Shown here in pieces: positions 52,195 through 61,308 of a stretch of 64,000 nt of DNA. The notes below the pieces were generated by a model. It ran no database searches and had not been told where the DNA came from. It worked only from the letters and a program-made list of their open reading frames with translations. The position numbers were made by a program, and so were the translations under genes. Location of the stretch: the NCBI GenBank assembly GCA_017305635.1, contig JAFKKF010000006.1, forward strand, positions 744,001 through 808,000, written 5' to 3'. Numbering within the stretch: the first letter of the stretch is position 1; each line of letters opens with the position of its first letter. Source of the DNA: Hyphomicrobiales bacterium. GTDB lineage: Bacteria; Pseudomonadota; Alphaproteobacteria; Rhizobiales; Kaistiaceae.

Positions 52195-52959
52195 TCATTG
52201 GAAGAGGGTCACGCTGATGGCGGAGCCGAGATCGCCTTCCTTGCCGCCTTCCTTGGGATAGCCGGTAATGTCCATCTCGCCCTTCGGCTCGCCATGACAG
52301 GCGAGGCAGGAGGCCTTGTAATATTCGGGGACGATCAGGCGGAAGGCGGGGCGGCCGTCGACCTCGGTGGTCTCGCTGAAGCCCTTCCCCCTCGGCCAGT
52401 CGGGCTTCTCGAACTTCTCCTCGATCACCGCATTCTCCCACGCGTCCGGCCGCGCCTTGCGGTTGCGCACGAGATCGGCGGGGGCGGTCGTCTTGACGCG
52501 CGCCTCGCTGCCGGCGGCGTCGGCGAACTTCTCGTTGACGAGACGGGCGAAGACGGCCGGGATGAAGCCCTTGAAGCCGGTGCCGGGCTCGTTGATCTCC
52601 GCCTCGTGCTCGGCCATCACGTCGCGTATCGCCTGCATCTGGGCGCGGAGCAGGCGCCCCTCGCTGCCGGCAGGATCGGTTGCCATCGGATCCTCGCCGG
52701 TCACCTGCTCGTAGAGAGCCGTCGCCTCGGCGATGACCCGGTCGGGGGTCAGTCCCTTGTCGCCCTTCTGCGGATCGTTGATCAGGTCCTGGTACTGGGA
52801 AATCACGGTGCGGGCCGAGCGCAGGTACTCGGCAAGATGGGATGCGATCGCCGCCTCGTCATCGCCGGCGGCTCGCGCCGGCATCGCGGCGAGCCCGCCC
52901 ATGACCACCAGAAGGACCGCCAATCCGCGCGCCCATGGCGCCGAATGCCCGCCGCTCAT
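52195..52959 (-). CDS. DUF3365/Tll0287-like heme-binding periplasmic sensor protein
   Basis: A 254-residue exported protein from ATG 52959. The N-terminal signal (LAVLLVVMGGLAAMPARA) is cleavable. The Tll0287-like domain ends with one c-type heme motif Cys218-His222 (CLACHG). Such domains are found at the sensor end of kinases and cyclases and may report redox state or ligands. Here the sensor is a separate protein, first gene of an operon with a hybrid kinase, receiver and cyclase; it likely interacts with the kinase's periplasmic domain. Confidence 0.88.
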   Translation of the reverse strand: MSGGHSAPWARGLAVLLVVMGGLAAMPARAAGDDEAAIASHLAEYLRSARTVISQYQDLINDPQKGDKGLTPDRVIAEATALYEQVTGEDPMATDPAGSEGRLLRAQMQAIRDVMAEHEAEINEPGTGFKGFIPAVFARLVNEKFADAAGSEARVKTTAPADLVRNRKARPDAWENAVIEEKFEKPDWPRGKGFSETTEVDGRPAFRLIVPEYYKASCLACHGEPKGEMDITGYPKEGGKEGDLGSAISVTLFQ

Positions 52960-53108
52960 CCGATCCGCCTTTCCGGGAAACGCAACCCGCCGGCCAACGC
53001 CGCCTCGCGTGAATAGTACTGCAGACTCAAGGGATTCGCCATGCCGCATGCGCGCCGCCGCCGGGAGCGGGGCGGCGATGCATCATCGTGGTAAGCGGGT
53101 GGTGAGCC

Positions 53109-53639
53109 TCAGGGCGCGTCGGAGAGGCGCTTGACCAGGGCTTCCAGCACCGTCACGCGCTCGTCGGCGGTGAGCGGGTCGGCCTCGAAGAGGTCCAGCG
53201 CCTTCAGGCCTTCGACGACGAGGAAGGCGACCAGCGAAAGGGCAGGATCGGTGGCCGAGGTCCGGATCCGATCGACGATGCGGCTCTGGCAATCGCGCAC
53301 CGGCTCCATGAGCCCGGGATTCTCTGCGAGCGCGGCGAAAACCCCGGTCGGACGCTGGCCGCTGCAATATATCTGCATCTTGTCGAGATAGGCCTCGATC
53401 AGTGCCCGGGCGACGGCGTTCGGCGTAGCGGCATTGCCGGCGGCGCGGCGGGTCGCCTCGTCGATGCCGGCCAGATGATGCTCGACCAGCGCCCGCATGA
53501 GGTCGCTTTTCTTCGGGAAATGGTAAAGCAAACCTCCCTTGGAAATGCCCGCCTTGCGTGCGACGGCATCAAGGGATACGTGACGTGCGCCAGCCTCGGC
53601 GGCGACTTCCATCGCGGCCGTCATGATGCGCAGGCGCAC
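53109..53639 (-). CDS. TetR family repressor
   Basis: A 176-residue regulator from GTG 53639. HTH: VSLDAVARKAGISKGGLLYHFPKKSDLMRAL, typical for TetR. The ligand domain is helical. The gene is divergent from the RND pair and shares the operator palindrome at 53752-53767, so it represses efflux in the absence of ligand. Frame is open upstream, but no earlier start codon fits. Confidence 0.92.
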   Translation of the reverse strand: MRLRIMTAAMEVAAEAGARHVSLDAVARKAGISKGGLLYHFPKKSDLMRALVEHHLAGIDEATRRAAGNAATPNAVARALIEAYLDKMQIYCSGQRPTGVFAALAENPGLMEPVRDCQSRIVDRIRTSATDPALSLVAFLVVEGLKALDLFEADPLTADERVTVLEALVKRLSDAP

Positions 53640-53744
53640 GTTTTGCTTGTCGGGACTGGCCTGGAGCGCGCTATCCGCCTTGTCGCTCCGCCCGGTGCCG
53701 ACCTCCAGCTGGGCGCTCGTCTTAACGGCTCCTCGTCTCGTCGA

Positions 53745-53771
53745 TTGACTTTACCGTCTGGACGGTACAGT
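53745..53771 (+). promoter_or_regulatory. RND promoter with TetR-type operator
   Basis: TACCGTC (53752-53758) and GACGGTA (53761-53767) form a dyad with a two-base spacer, immediately after TTGACT (53745-53750), which is a good -35 element. TACAGT (53766-53771) could be a -10 with a short 15-base spacer. A repressor bound here would block RNA polymerase. It lies about 70 bases upstream of the fusion protein gene. Confidence 0.78.
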
Positions 53772-53841
53772 AACCTATTCTTCAAGGCAAGTGGCTAGGT
53801 TCCGCGCCTCTTTCTTACGCTCATTCGGGAAATTCCGGCAT

Positions 53842-55035
53842 ATGAAGCGCTTCATCGTCGGGTTCATCGTGCTCCTCCTCGTCGGCATCATCTGCGCCGG
53901 CCTGGTCTGGTTCAATTTCTTCCGCGACAAGATGATCGCGCAGTTCTTCGCGAACTTCCCGATCCCGACGGTCACGGTGTCGACGATCGAGGTGAAGCCG
54001 CAGACCTGGTCGCCGGGCATCGAGGCGGTGGGCACCGTCACGGCCTCGCGCGGCGTCGAGGTTTCCAGCCAGGTGCCGGGCATCATCAAGTCGATCGAGT
54101 TCAAGGCCAACGACAAGGTGGCGCAGGGCAAGCTGCTCGTTCAGATCGACGACAGCATCGAGCGTTCCAAGCTCAGCGCCGCCGAATCGACGCTGCAGGT
54201 GGTGCAGGACGCGCTCGACCGCGCCCAGCAGCTGTTCAAGCGCAACTTCGCCACCTCGGCCGACCTGCAGGCGGCGCAGAACAAGCTCGACCTCGCAAAG
54301 GGCGATCTCGAGGCGCTGCGCGCGACCCTCGGCCAGAAGCAGATCACGGCGCCCTTCGCCGGCATCGTCGGCATCCCGAAGATCGACGTCGGCCAGTACG
54401 TGCAGGCGGGCACCGCCTTCGCCACGCTCCAGGACCTCGACAAGATGAAGGTCGACTTCACCATTCCGGAGCAGCAGCTGCCGCAGGTGAAGCTCGGCCA
54501 GGCGCTGGTCATCGGGCTGACCGCCGACCACATGGACTATGCCGGAACGATCACCGGCATCGATCCGAAGATCGACCCGAGCTCGCGCCTCGTCTCGGTG
54601 CAGGCGGTGGTCGACAATCCCAACGACGAGCTCCGTCCCGGCCAGTTCGTGCGCGTGCGCGTGAAGCTACCCGAGGAGCCGAGCGTGATCGCGCTGCCGC
54701 AGACGGCGGTGGTGCTAAGCCTCTATGGCAGCTTCGTCTACCAGGTGGTCGAAGCCCCGCCGCCGGCGGCACCCGCCGGGCAGGGCGCCGCGGCGCAGGG
54801 CGGCCAGGCCCCGGCGGCAGGCGGCGCGCCCGCGGCTCCCGCCGGCCCGCAGCTCGTCGCCAAGCAGATCTTCGTCGAGACCGGGCGCCGCTCGGCGACC
54901 GACATCGAAGTCATCAAGGGCGTCGATCCGGGCATGCAGATCGTCACGTCCGGCCAGAACAAGCTCTCCAATGGCAGCCATGTCGCGGTCGACAACAGCG
55001 TCGACCCGGCCAAGACGGCGAGCGCCGCCAAATGA
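53842..55035 (+). CDS. RND efflux membrane fusion protein (HlyD/AcrA family)
   Basis: A 397-residue periplasmic adaptor from ATG 53842 (GTG 53791 would add 17). N-terminal membrane anchor (FIVGFIVLLLVGIICAGLVWF), lipoyl halves (GTVTASRGVEVSSQVPGIIK and TAPFAGIVGIPKIDVGQYV), helical hairpin, and barrel. Residues about 305-345 are a Pro/Ala/Gly-rich linker (AAAQGGQAPAAGGAPA), unusually long for AcrA. It links the pump to an outer membrane channel that is not encoded here. Overlaps the pump gene by 4 bases. Confidence 0.92.
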   Translation: MKRFIVGFIVLLLVGIICAGLVWFNFFRDKMIAQFFANFPIPTVTVSTIEVKPQTWSPGIEAVGTVTASRGVEVSSQVPGIIKSIEFKANDKVAQGKLLVQIDDSIERSKLSAAESTLQVVQDALDRAQQLFKRNFATSADLQAAQNKLDLAKGDLEALRATLGQKQITAPFAGIVGIPKIDVGQYVQAGTAFATLQDLDKMKVDFTIPEQQLPQVKLGQALVIGLTADHMDYAGTITGIDPKIDPSSRLVSVQAVVDNPNDELRPGQFVRVRVKLPEEPSVIALPQTAVVLSLYGSFVYQVVEAPPPAAPAGQGAAAQGGQAPAAGGAPAAPAGPQLVAKQIFVETGRRSATDIEVIKGVDPGMQIVTSGQNKLSNGSHVAVDNSVDPAKTASAAK

Positions 55036-58000
55036 GTTTTTCCGAGCTCTTCATCCGGCGGCCGGTCCTTTCGACCGTCGTCAGCTTCCTGATCCTGCTC
55101 CTCGGGGCGCAGGGCATCGTGAGCATGTCGATCCGCCAGTATCCGAAGGTCGACGAGACGGTGATCACCGTCACGACGATCTATCCGGGCGCCTCGTCGG
55201 ACGTCATCCAGGGCTTCATCACCTCGACCATCGCCAAGGCGGTGTCGTCGGCCGAAGGCGTCGACTACGTCACCTCGAAGAGCTCGCTCGGCGTGTCGAC
55301 GGTGTCGGTCTACATGCGTCTCAACGCCGACCCCGACAAGTCGCTGACCGAGGTCATCGCCAAGGTCCAGCAGGTGCGCGGCCAGTTGCCGACCGAGGCG
55401 CAGGACCCGGTCATCCAGAAGGGCACCGGCTTCGCCTTCGCGCTGATGTATCTCGCGGCGCGCAGCGACACGATGAACCCGCAGCAGCTGACCGAATACC
55501 TGACGCGCGTCATCCAGCCGCGCTTCGCCACCGTCGACGGCGTGTCGGACGCCTCGATCCTCGGCGCGCAGGAATTCGCGATGCGCATCTGGCTCGATCC
55601 CGACGCCATGGCCGCGCGCCAGGTGACGGCGACCGACGTGCTCGGCGCCATCCAGGCATCGAACTTCCTGTCGGCGCCCGGCAAGACCAAGAACGAGTAC
55701 TACGCCTATTCGATCGAGGCGAAGACGACGCTGCAGGACCCGGCGGCCTTCGGCGAGCTGCCGGTGCGCTCGAACGTCGACCAGGTCGTGCGGCTGCGTG
55801 ACGTCGCCCGCGTCGAGCTGGCGGCGGCCTCGACCGACGTGCGCGTGCAGTTCAACGGCAAGGACGGCGTGTTCCTCGGCATCTTCGGCACGCCGGAGGC
55901 CAATCCGCTCAGCGTGTCGGCGGGCGTGCGCCGCGAGCTGCCGTCGATCCAGCAGGACATCCCGCAGGGGATGCAGATCACGCTCCTCTACGATTCGACC
56001 GAGGCGATCACCGCCTCGATCGAGGAAGTGTTCAAGACCATTGCGGAAGCGGCGGCGATCGTCGTCGTCGTCATCCTCCTCTTCCTCGGCTCGTTCCGCT
56101 CGGTGGTCATCCCGATCGTGACCATCCCGCTCTCGCTGATCGGCGTCTGCTTCATCATGTGGGCGCTCGGCTATTCATTGAATACGCTGACTCTGCTCGC
56201 CATGGTGCTGGCCATCGGCCTCGTCGTCGACGACGCGATCGTGGTGGTGGAGAACATCCACCGGCACATCGAGGAGGGCTACAAGCCGCTGTCGGCGGCC
56301 ATCCTCGGCATGCGCGAGATCTCCAATGCGGTGATCTCGATGACGATCACGCTCGCCGCGGTGTTCGCGCCGATCGCCTTCACCACCGGCGTCACCGGCG
56401 CGCTGTTCCGCGAATTCGCGCTGACGCTCGCCGGCGCGGTGGTGATTTCCGGCTTCATCGCGCTCACCGTGTCGCCGATGATGTCGGCGCGGCTGCTGAC
56501 CGCCCATGGCGGCCGCTTCCAGCGCATCGTCGACCGCATCTTCGAGGCGATCGGCGGCTGGTACGAGCGCCGGCTGACGGGCTCGCTGAAGCTGCGGCCG
56601 CTCACCCTCATCATCGTCGCCATCCTGATCGCGACGACCGGGTTCCTGTTCACCAAGACCTCGACCGAGCTGGCGCCGGAAGAGGACCAGGGCGCGCTGT
56701 TCTCCCTGGTCACGGCGCCGCAATATGCGACGCTGCAATACACCACCGCCTTCCTCGACGAGATCGACAAGCGCACCTCGGACATTCCCGAGGTGACGAC
56801 GCGCTTCCAGGTGGCGGGGAGCGGGGGCGCCAACTCGGCCTTCGCGGCCTGGGTGCTGAAGCCCTGGAGCGAGCGCACGCGCAGCCAGCAGCAGATCCAG
56901 CAGGAAATCCAGCCGCGCCTCGACAAGGTGGCGGGCGTGCAGGCCTTCGTCTTCGCGATCCCGTCCCTGCCCGGCACCGGCGGCGGCCTGCCGGTCTCGT
57001 TCGTCGTGCAGTCGACCGAGGCGGCCGACCGCGTCTACGAGCAGGCCGAGGCCATCCGCGCCAAGGCCATGCAGTCGGGCAAGTTCATCATCGTGCAGAA
57101 CTCGGTGTCGTTCGACATGCCGCAGGCCCGCGTGCTGATCGACCGGCAGCGGGCGGCCTCGCTCGGCGTCGCCGTCTCCGACATCGGCAATACGCTCACC
57201 GCGCTCGTCGGCGAGACCAGCGTCGCCAAGTTCGACCGCGATTCGCGCGCCTATGACATCATCCCGCAGACGCCGCAGGAATACCGCTTCAACCCCGAGA
57301 GCCTCGGCAAGTTCTTCGTGCGCGCCTCCTCGGGCGCGATGGTGCCGCTCTCCTCGGTGGTGACGGTCGAGACCAATGCGACGGCACCGGCGATCGAGCA
57401 GTTCAACCAGCTCAATTCGGCGACGCTGTCGGGCCTGCCGCGGCCGGGCGTGACCACCGGCGACGCGCTCGCGACGCTCCAGCAGATCGCCGCCGAGCAG
57501 CTGCCGAAGGGCTATTTCGTCCAGTATGCCGGCCAGTCGCGCACCGAGATCGCGGCGGGCAATACGCTGCTCATCGCCTTCGGCCTCGCGGTGGTGGTCA
57601 TCTACCTTGTGCTCGCGGCGCAGTTCGAGAGCTTCCGCGATCCGCTCATCATCATGATGGCTGTGCCGCTGTCGCTGTTCGGCGCGCTGGTGCCGCTCAA
57701 CATGGGCCTCTCGACCATCAACATCTACACGCAGGTGGGCCTCATCACGCTGGTCGGGCTGATCACCAAGCACGGCATCCTGATGGTGGAATTCGCCAAC
57801 CAGCAGCGCGAGAAGCGCGGGCTCGACCGCAGGACCGCGATCATCGAATCGGCCCGCGTCCGCCTGCGCCCGATCCTGATGACGACCTTCGCCATGGTGC
57901 TCGGCGTGCTGCCGCTCATCCTGTCGACCGGTGCCGGCGCGAAGGCGCGCTTCTCCATGGGCCTCGTCATCGCCGCCGGCATGTCGGTCGGTACGATCTT

Positions 58001-58118
58001 CACGCTCTTCGTCGTGCCGATGTTCTACACCTTCATCTCCTCGAAGGTGCGCAAGCGCAACGACGAGCCGGTGGAACTGACGCCGGACGCGGCCCCCCAT
58101 CCGGCGCCGGCCGAATAG
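55032..58118 (+). CDS. RND multidrug efflux transporter (HAE1 type)
   Basis: A 1028-residue trimeric proton antiporter: FIRRPVLSTVVSFLILLLG at TM1, the GLVVDDAIVVVENIHRH motif in TM4 with the proton-relay Asp pair, FRSVVIPIVTIPLSLIG, and the C-terminal VGLITKHGILMVEFANQ. Two periplasmic porter domains are present. Same operon as the fusion protein and controlled by the divergent TetR. No outer membrane factor gene follows. Confidence 0.95.
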   Translation: MSFSELFIRRPVLSTVVSFLILLLGAQGIVSMSIRQYPKVDETVITVTTIYPGASSDVIQGFITSTIAKAVSSAEGVDYVTSKSSLGVSTVSVYMRLNADPDKSLTEVIAKVQQVRGQLPTEAQDPVIQKGTGFAFALMYLAARSDTMNPQQLTEYLTRVIQPRFATVDGVSDASILGAQEFAMRIWLDPDAMAARQVTATDVLGAIQASNFLSAPGKTKNEYYAYSIEAKTTLQDPAAFGELPVRSNVDQVVRLRDVARVELAAASTDVRVQFNGKDGVFLGIFGTPEANPLSVSAGVRRELPSIQQDIPQGMQITLLYDSTEAITASIEEVFKTIAEAAAIVVVVILLFLGSFRSVVIPIVTIPLSLIGVCFIMWALGYSLNTLTLLAMVLAIGLVVDDAIVVVENIHRHIEEGYKPLSAAILGMREISNAVISMTITLAAVFAPIAFTTGVTGALFREFALTLAGAVVISGFIALTVSPMMSARLLTAHGGRFQRIVDRIFEAIGGWYERRLTGSLKLRPLTLIIVAILIATTGFLFTKTSTELAPEEDQGALFSLVTAPQYATLQYTTAFLDEIDKRTSDIPEVTTRFQVAGSGGANSAFAAWVLKPWSERTRSQQQIQQEIQPRLDKVAGVQAFVFAIPSLPGTGGGLPVSFVVQSTEAADRVYEQAEAIRAKAMQSGKFIIVQNSVSFDMPQARVLIDRQRAASLGVAVSDIGNTLTALVGETSVAKFDRDSRAYDIIPQTPQEYRFNPESLGKFFVRASSGAMVPLSSVVTVETNATAPAIEQFNQLNSATLSGLPRPGVTTGDALATLQQIAAEQLPKGYFVQYAGQSRTEIAAGNTLLIAFGLAVVVIYLVLAAQFESFRDPLIIMMAVPLSLFGALVPLNMGLSTINIYTQVGLITLVGLITKHGILMVEFANQQREKRGLDRRTAIIESARVRLRPILMTTFAMVLGVLPLILSTGAGAKARFSMGLVIAAGMSVGTIFTLFVVPMFYTFISSKVRKRNDEPVELTPDAAPHPAPAE

Positions 58119-58228
58119 GACCGCTCGCCAGACCTGATGCAACCCTGATGCAATTCGGGGCCATGGGAACCTGGTCGCGCGGTTGCCGTTGAACCTGTCA
58201 AGAGACGGATCGAACGGAGGTGCCCGCG

Positions 58229-58417
58229 ATGATGTCCGCGCGAGAACATCCGCTTGGCGATCTGGGCAAGGGACTGCGCGAGAGACTCGATGCCGGGCTG
58301 GAAAATCCACCGGAGCGCATGCATGCCCTGCTCGAACGCATGACGGGGCTTCTGTCCCCGCAGGAAGCAAGCGACGGCAACGCGAGTTGCCTGGATGGCA
58401 AGGGACCGGGCGCCTGA
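58229..58417 (+). CDS. Small NepR-like protein (possible anti-sigma factor)
   Basis: A 62-residue protein with GGAGG (58216-58220) eight bases before ATG 58229. The core LGKGLRERLDAGLENPPERM then HALLERM resembles the NepR pattern (LG..LR..yd....P.P.rl..LL..L) of alphaproteobacterial general stress response anti-sigma factors. The C-terminal tail is short. However ecfG and phyR are not nearby, so the identification is tentative. A terminator overlaps its stop. Confidence 0.5.
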   Translation: MMSAREHPLGDLGKGLRERLDAGLENPPERMHALLERMTGLLSPQEASDGNASCLDGKGPGA

Positions 58418-58428
58418 CGGCGCCCGGT
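58405..58428 (+). terminator. Terminator after the NepR-like gene
   Basis: Ten-base arms ACCGGGCGCC and GGCGCCCGGT with loop TGAC, followed by TCTTC. The stop codon lies in the loop. The weak T-run makes it moderate. Confidence 0.65.
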
Positions 58429-58443
58429 TCTTCATGTCGCGTC

Positions 58444-59772
58444 CTATTGCGCGGCGGCCAGGGCCCCGTCGCCGGCGGAGGCTTCCATCTCCTTGCGGAT
58501 GCGGACGGCAAGCGCGGCTTCGTCGAGCGCCACGTCTGAGGCCCGCACGATGGCGCCAGCAGCGACGTTCTTCTTCAGCTTCACGCCGTGGGCGAGGCCG
58601 ATCGGGAGGGCGCCCTCGGCAAGGCTCCGCGATGCCGGGATGAGCTTGCCGTAGACCGTGAAGCCGCCCTCGCCGTCGAGCATCTCGCCGGCGGTCAGCG
58701 CGCGCTTCGCCACTGCGACGCAGTCGCCCCGCCAGGCGCGCGTCGCGCCGGTCGGCTGGCCGAGGAGGGCGGCGTTGAGGATCGAGACCGAAAGCTCCAG
58801 GCCGATGAGGTGGTAGGGCCGGTAGAGCGCGGCGTAGCGGCCGCTCGCGTCGGTGGTCATGCCATACTGCTTGAAGCAGGCGGCGGCATAGTCGTTGGGC
58901 GCGCGGAAGACGACATAGACGCCCCAGCGCAGGTCCCGGAAGACCGGGCGGCCGTCGCGCTCGAGCGAGGAGACGACCTCGACCATGCCGTCGCCGGCGA
59001 GCTGGCCGCCATCGGCGGCGGGCTTCAGGAGCGTCGGCAGGTGGTCGACGCCGCAGGGCGGAAAGGCGAGACCGTCATCGGGCACGTCGAGGAGACAGGC
59101 ATTGGCGACGGCGGCCATCTCCAGCGCAGACTTGGTGCCGTCGAGGAAGGAGTTGAACATCTGCGGGTTCATGCCCGCCTTCTTCGCCTCCTCCGGCGTC
59201 AGGCCGTAATGCGCCCAGACGCCGTCCGGCGTCACCTGATGGTAAGCGGGCAGGTACTTGGTGCCCTTGCCGGCGGCGGTGACGTGGAAGCCCGTGGCGC
59301 GCGCCCAATCGACCATCTCGGCGATCAGCGCCGGCTGGTCGCCATAGGCCATCGAATAGACGACGCCGCGCTCGCGGGCGCGGCGGGCGAGGAGCGGACC
59401 GGCGAGCGCGTCGGCCTCGACGTTGACCATGACGATGGGCTTGCGCGCATCGATCGCGGCGAGCGCATGGGCGATGCCGGCGGCGGGATTGCCGGTCGCC
59501 TCGACGACGACGTCGACATAGGCATCGTCGAAGATGTCGGCGGCCTTGGTCGTGAAGCGGGTGCGGGCGATGCGCGCCTCGTCCCAGCCGACGTTGCGGC
59601 AGGCGTTCTTCGCGCGTTCGGGATCGAGGTCGAGGATGGCGGAGACCTCGAGGCCGGTGATGGTCGGCACCTGCGAGAGGAACATCGAGCCGAACTTGCC
59701 GGCGCCGATCAGGGCGGTGCGCACGGGCTTGCCGCCGGCAAGGCGCTCGGCGAGGCGGGTGGTCAGGTTCAT
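58444..59772 (-). CDS. NAD(P)-binding homoserine dehydrogenase-like protein with C-terminal SAF domain
   Basis: A 442-residue protein. Nucleotide-binding start VRTALIGAGKFGSMFL, then DLDPERAKNA and VVEATGNPAAG, then an MVNVEADAL core domain, and a C-terminal SAF-like part (GVKLKKNVAAGAIVRASDVAL, as in FlgA and antifreeze-like proteins). The family is frequent in sugar catabolic loci of rhizobia, where it may oxidise a sugar acid or lactone. Divergent from the transporter genes and co-directional with the ROK repressor. Enzyme activity not known. Confidence 0.78.
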   Translation of the reverse strand: MNLTTRLAERLAGGKPVRTALIGAGKFGSMFLSQVPTITGLEVSAILDLDPERAKNACRNVGWDEARIARTRFTTKAADIFDDAYVDVVVEATGNPAAGIAHALAAIDARKPIVMVNVEADALAGPLLARRARERGVVYSMAYGDQPALIAEMVDWARATGFHVTAAGKGTKYLPAYHQVTPDGVWAHYGLTPEEAKKAGMNPQMFNSFLDGTKSALEMAAVANACLLDVPDDGLAFPPCGVDHLPTLLKPAADGGQLAGDGMVEVVSSLERDGRPVFRDLRWGVYVVFRAPNDYAAACFKQYGMTTDASGRYAALYRPYHLIGLELSVSILNAALLGQPTGATRAWRGDCVAVAKRALTAGEMLDGEGGFTVYGKLIPASRSLAEGALPIGLAHGVKLKKNVAAGAIVRASDVALDEAALAVRIRKEMEASAGDGALAAAQ

Positions 59773-59835
59773 GGGTCGTCAGGCTCCCTTTGCCGGCGCG
59801 GAAATCCTCCGGCGCCGGGCATTCTTGGTCTCGGT

Positions 59836-61122
59836 TCAGTTGGTGGGCGAAAGGTCGTCGGCGGCCTCCGGCACTGCCGCCCCGCGCAGGTCTCCGGGGT
59901 CGCGGAAGAGCAGCTCGCGGTCGCGCATGAACTTGGCGAGGAGCGGCAGGCTGGCGCCGCCGATGGCGCGCGCGCGGTACCCGATCAGGCCCTCGATGAT
60001 CGAAAGCGGCGGCAGCCCGGTGCGCTCCAGCGCCTCGAACTTTTCGCGCACGCGCTCGACGATGCGCGTGCGGTACGCGGTCGGCATGGCGCCGTCGATG
60101 ATCGCCGCCTGCATGTCGATGAGCGCGCTCGCCGAGACGAGGGCATGGGCGATGCCGCCCGCGACCTCGTCGATCCAGGCCTCCATGACGTCCTCGGCGA
60201 TGGTCGGCCAGCCGGCATCCTGCGACACGCTTGCCGGGTCGCCGCCGCTCGCGGTCAGGCGCTGCTCCAGGTTGTAGATCGAGGCGACATGGAGCAGCGG
60301 GCGGAACTCGCCCCGGTTGCCCGGGCGCTCGACCGGCACCAGCATCTGCCCGATCGATCCGGCATAGCCGCTCCGTCCGGGAAACAGGTTGCCGTTGATG
60401 ACGAGGCCGCCGCCGACGAACCAGGCGATGAAGACGTAGAGGAATTCGGGATATTTCGCGGCGCGGCCGAAGAGATACTCGGCGGCGCAGCCGGCGGTGG
60501 CGTCGTTGCAGAGATAGACGGGGAAGTCGAAGTGGCGGGCGATCTCGCCCTGCAGGTCGAAGCCGCGCCAGCCCTGCATGGCGCCGGGCGCGGCGCCGAC
60601 TTCCTTCTCCCAGTTCCACAATTCGAAGGGCGTCGCGATGCCGAGGCCGGCAATGCGCGCGCCTTCCTTCTCGGTGAGGCCGGCGAGCATCGCCCCGCAG
60701 GCTTCCTTGACGAATTCGACCACCGGCTCGGGACTGGGGAAGGGATAGGCGAGGTGGAGGTCGCGGCGGATGCCGCCGACGAAATCCATCAAGACGATGT
60801 CGCAGCTCCGCCGGCCGATCTTGACGCCGAAGGAGAGGGCGCCGTCGGGGTTGAGCGAGAGCGGGACGGAGGGTTGGCCGATGCGGCCGCGGCGCGGTGC
60901 CTCCTTGCGCAGGAGCCCGTCCGCCTCGAGCTGGCCGACGATCTGCGAGACGGTAGGCGGTGACAGGCCGGTCAGCCGGGCGAGGTTGGCCTTAGGCAGC
61001 GAGCCGTGCTGGCGGATGAGGGAGAGGACGAGGCGCTCGTTGTAGAGCCGCACGCCGGTCTGGTTGGTGCCGCGGCGCGGGCCGGGCTGGAAGTCATCCC
61101 CCATCCTGCCGACATCGACCAT
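59836..61122 (-). CDS. ROK family transcriptional repressor
   Basis: A 428-residue repressor from ATG 61122. N-terminal winged HTH: HGSLPKANLARLTGLSPPTVSQIVGQLEADGLL. The ROK part (FGVKIGRRSCDIVLMD, LCNDATAGCAAEYL, WFVGGGLVINGNLFPG) has the sugar-binding fold; the zinc-type CxCGxxGC motif is replaced, and the sugar-site glutamate region is divergent, so it likely senses a ligand without kinase activity. Governs the sugar locus through the palindrome at 61171-61201. Confidence 0.92.
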   Translation of the reverse strand: MVDVGRMGDDFQPGPRRGTNQTGVRLYNERLVLSLIRQHGSLPKANLARLTGLSPPTVSQIVGQLEADGLLRKEAPRRGRIGQPSVPLSLNPDGALSFGVKIGRRSCDIVLMDFVGGIRRDLHLAYPFPSPEPVVEFVKEACGAMLAGLTEKEGARIAGLGIATPFELWNWEKEVGAAPGAMQGWRGFDLQGEIARHFDFPVYLCNDATAGCAAEYLFGRAAKYPEFLYVFIAWFVGGGLVINGNLFPGRSGYAGSIGQMLVPVERPGNRGEFRPLLHVASIYNLEQRLTASGGDPASVSQDAGWPTIAEDVMEAWIDEVAGGIAHALVSASALIDMQAAIIDGAMPTAYRTRIVERVREKFEALERTGLPPLSIIEGLIGYRARAIGGASLPLLAKFMRDRELLFRDPGDLRGAAVPEAADDLSPTN

Positions 61123-61170
61123 CCCTTGCTCCTCCGGGTGGCGAGCCTGCGTCCGGCCGCGCCCCCGAGT

Positions 61171-61201
61171 CAATAGATAAGTTAGGCTAACTTACTTATT
61201 G
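61171..61201. promoter_or_regulatory. ROK repressor operator palindrome
   Basis: AAGTTAG (61179-61185) and CTAACTT (61187-61193) are perfect arms around one base, extended by CAATA and TATTG at 61171-61175 and 61197-61201. It lies between the ROK gene and the binding protein gene, so both promoters may be controlled. This AT-rich block stands out in the local GC-rich sequence. Confidence 0.78.
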
Positions 61202-61308
61202 ACTCCCGGCCTGGGGACGTGTTGAGTGCAGCCTCGGCGACAGGGAGGTCGCCGGGTCCGCAGGGCGAGAGCCGCTGCGCGAATTTTCATAATCGGGAGG
61301 AATTTCAT

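Noticed and set aside
58444..59772. Naming the SAF-domain oxidoreductase FlgA (flagellar P-ring chaperone)
   Set aside because: Only the C-terminal SAF part resembles FlgA; the large NAD-binding part and the sugar locus context make a flagellar role unlikely.
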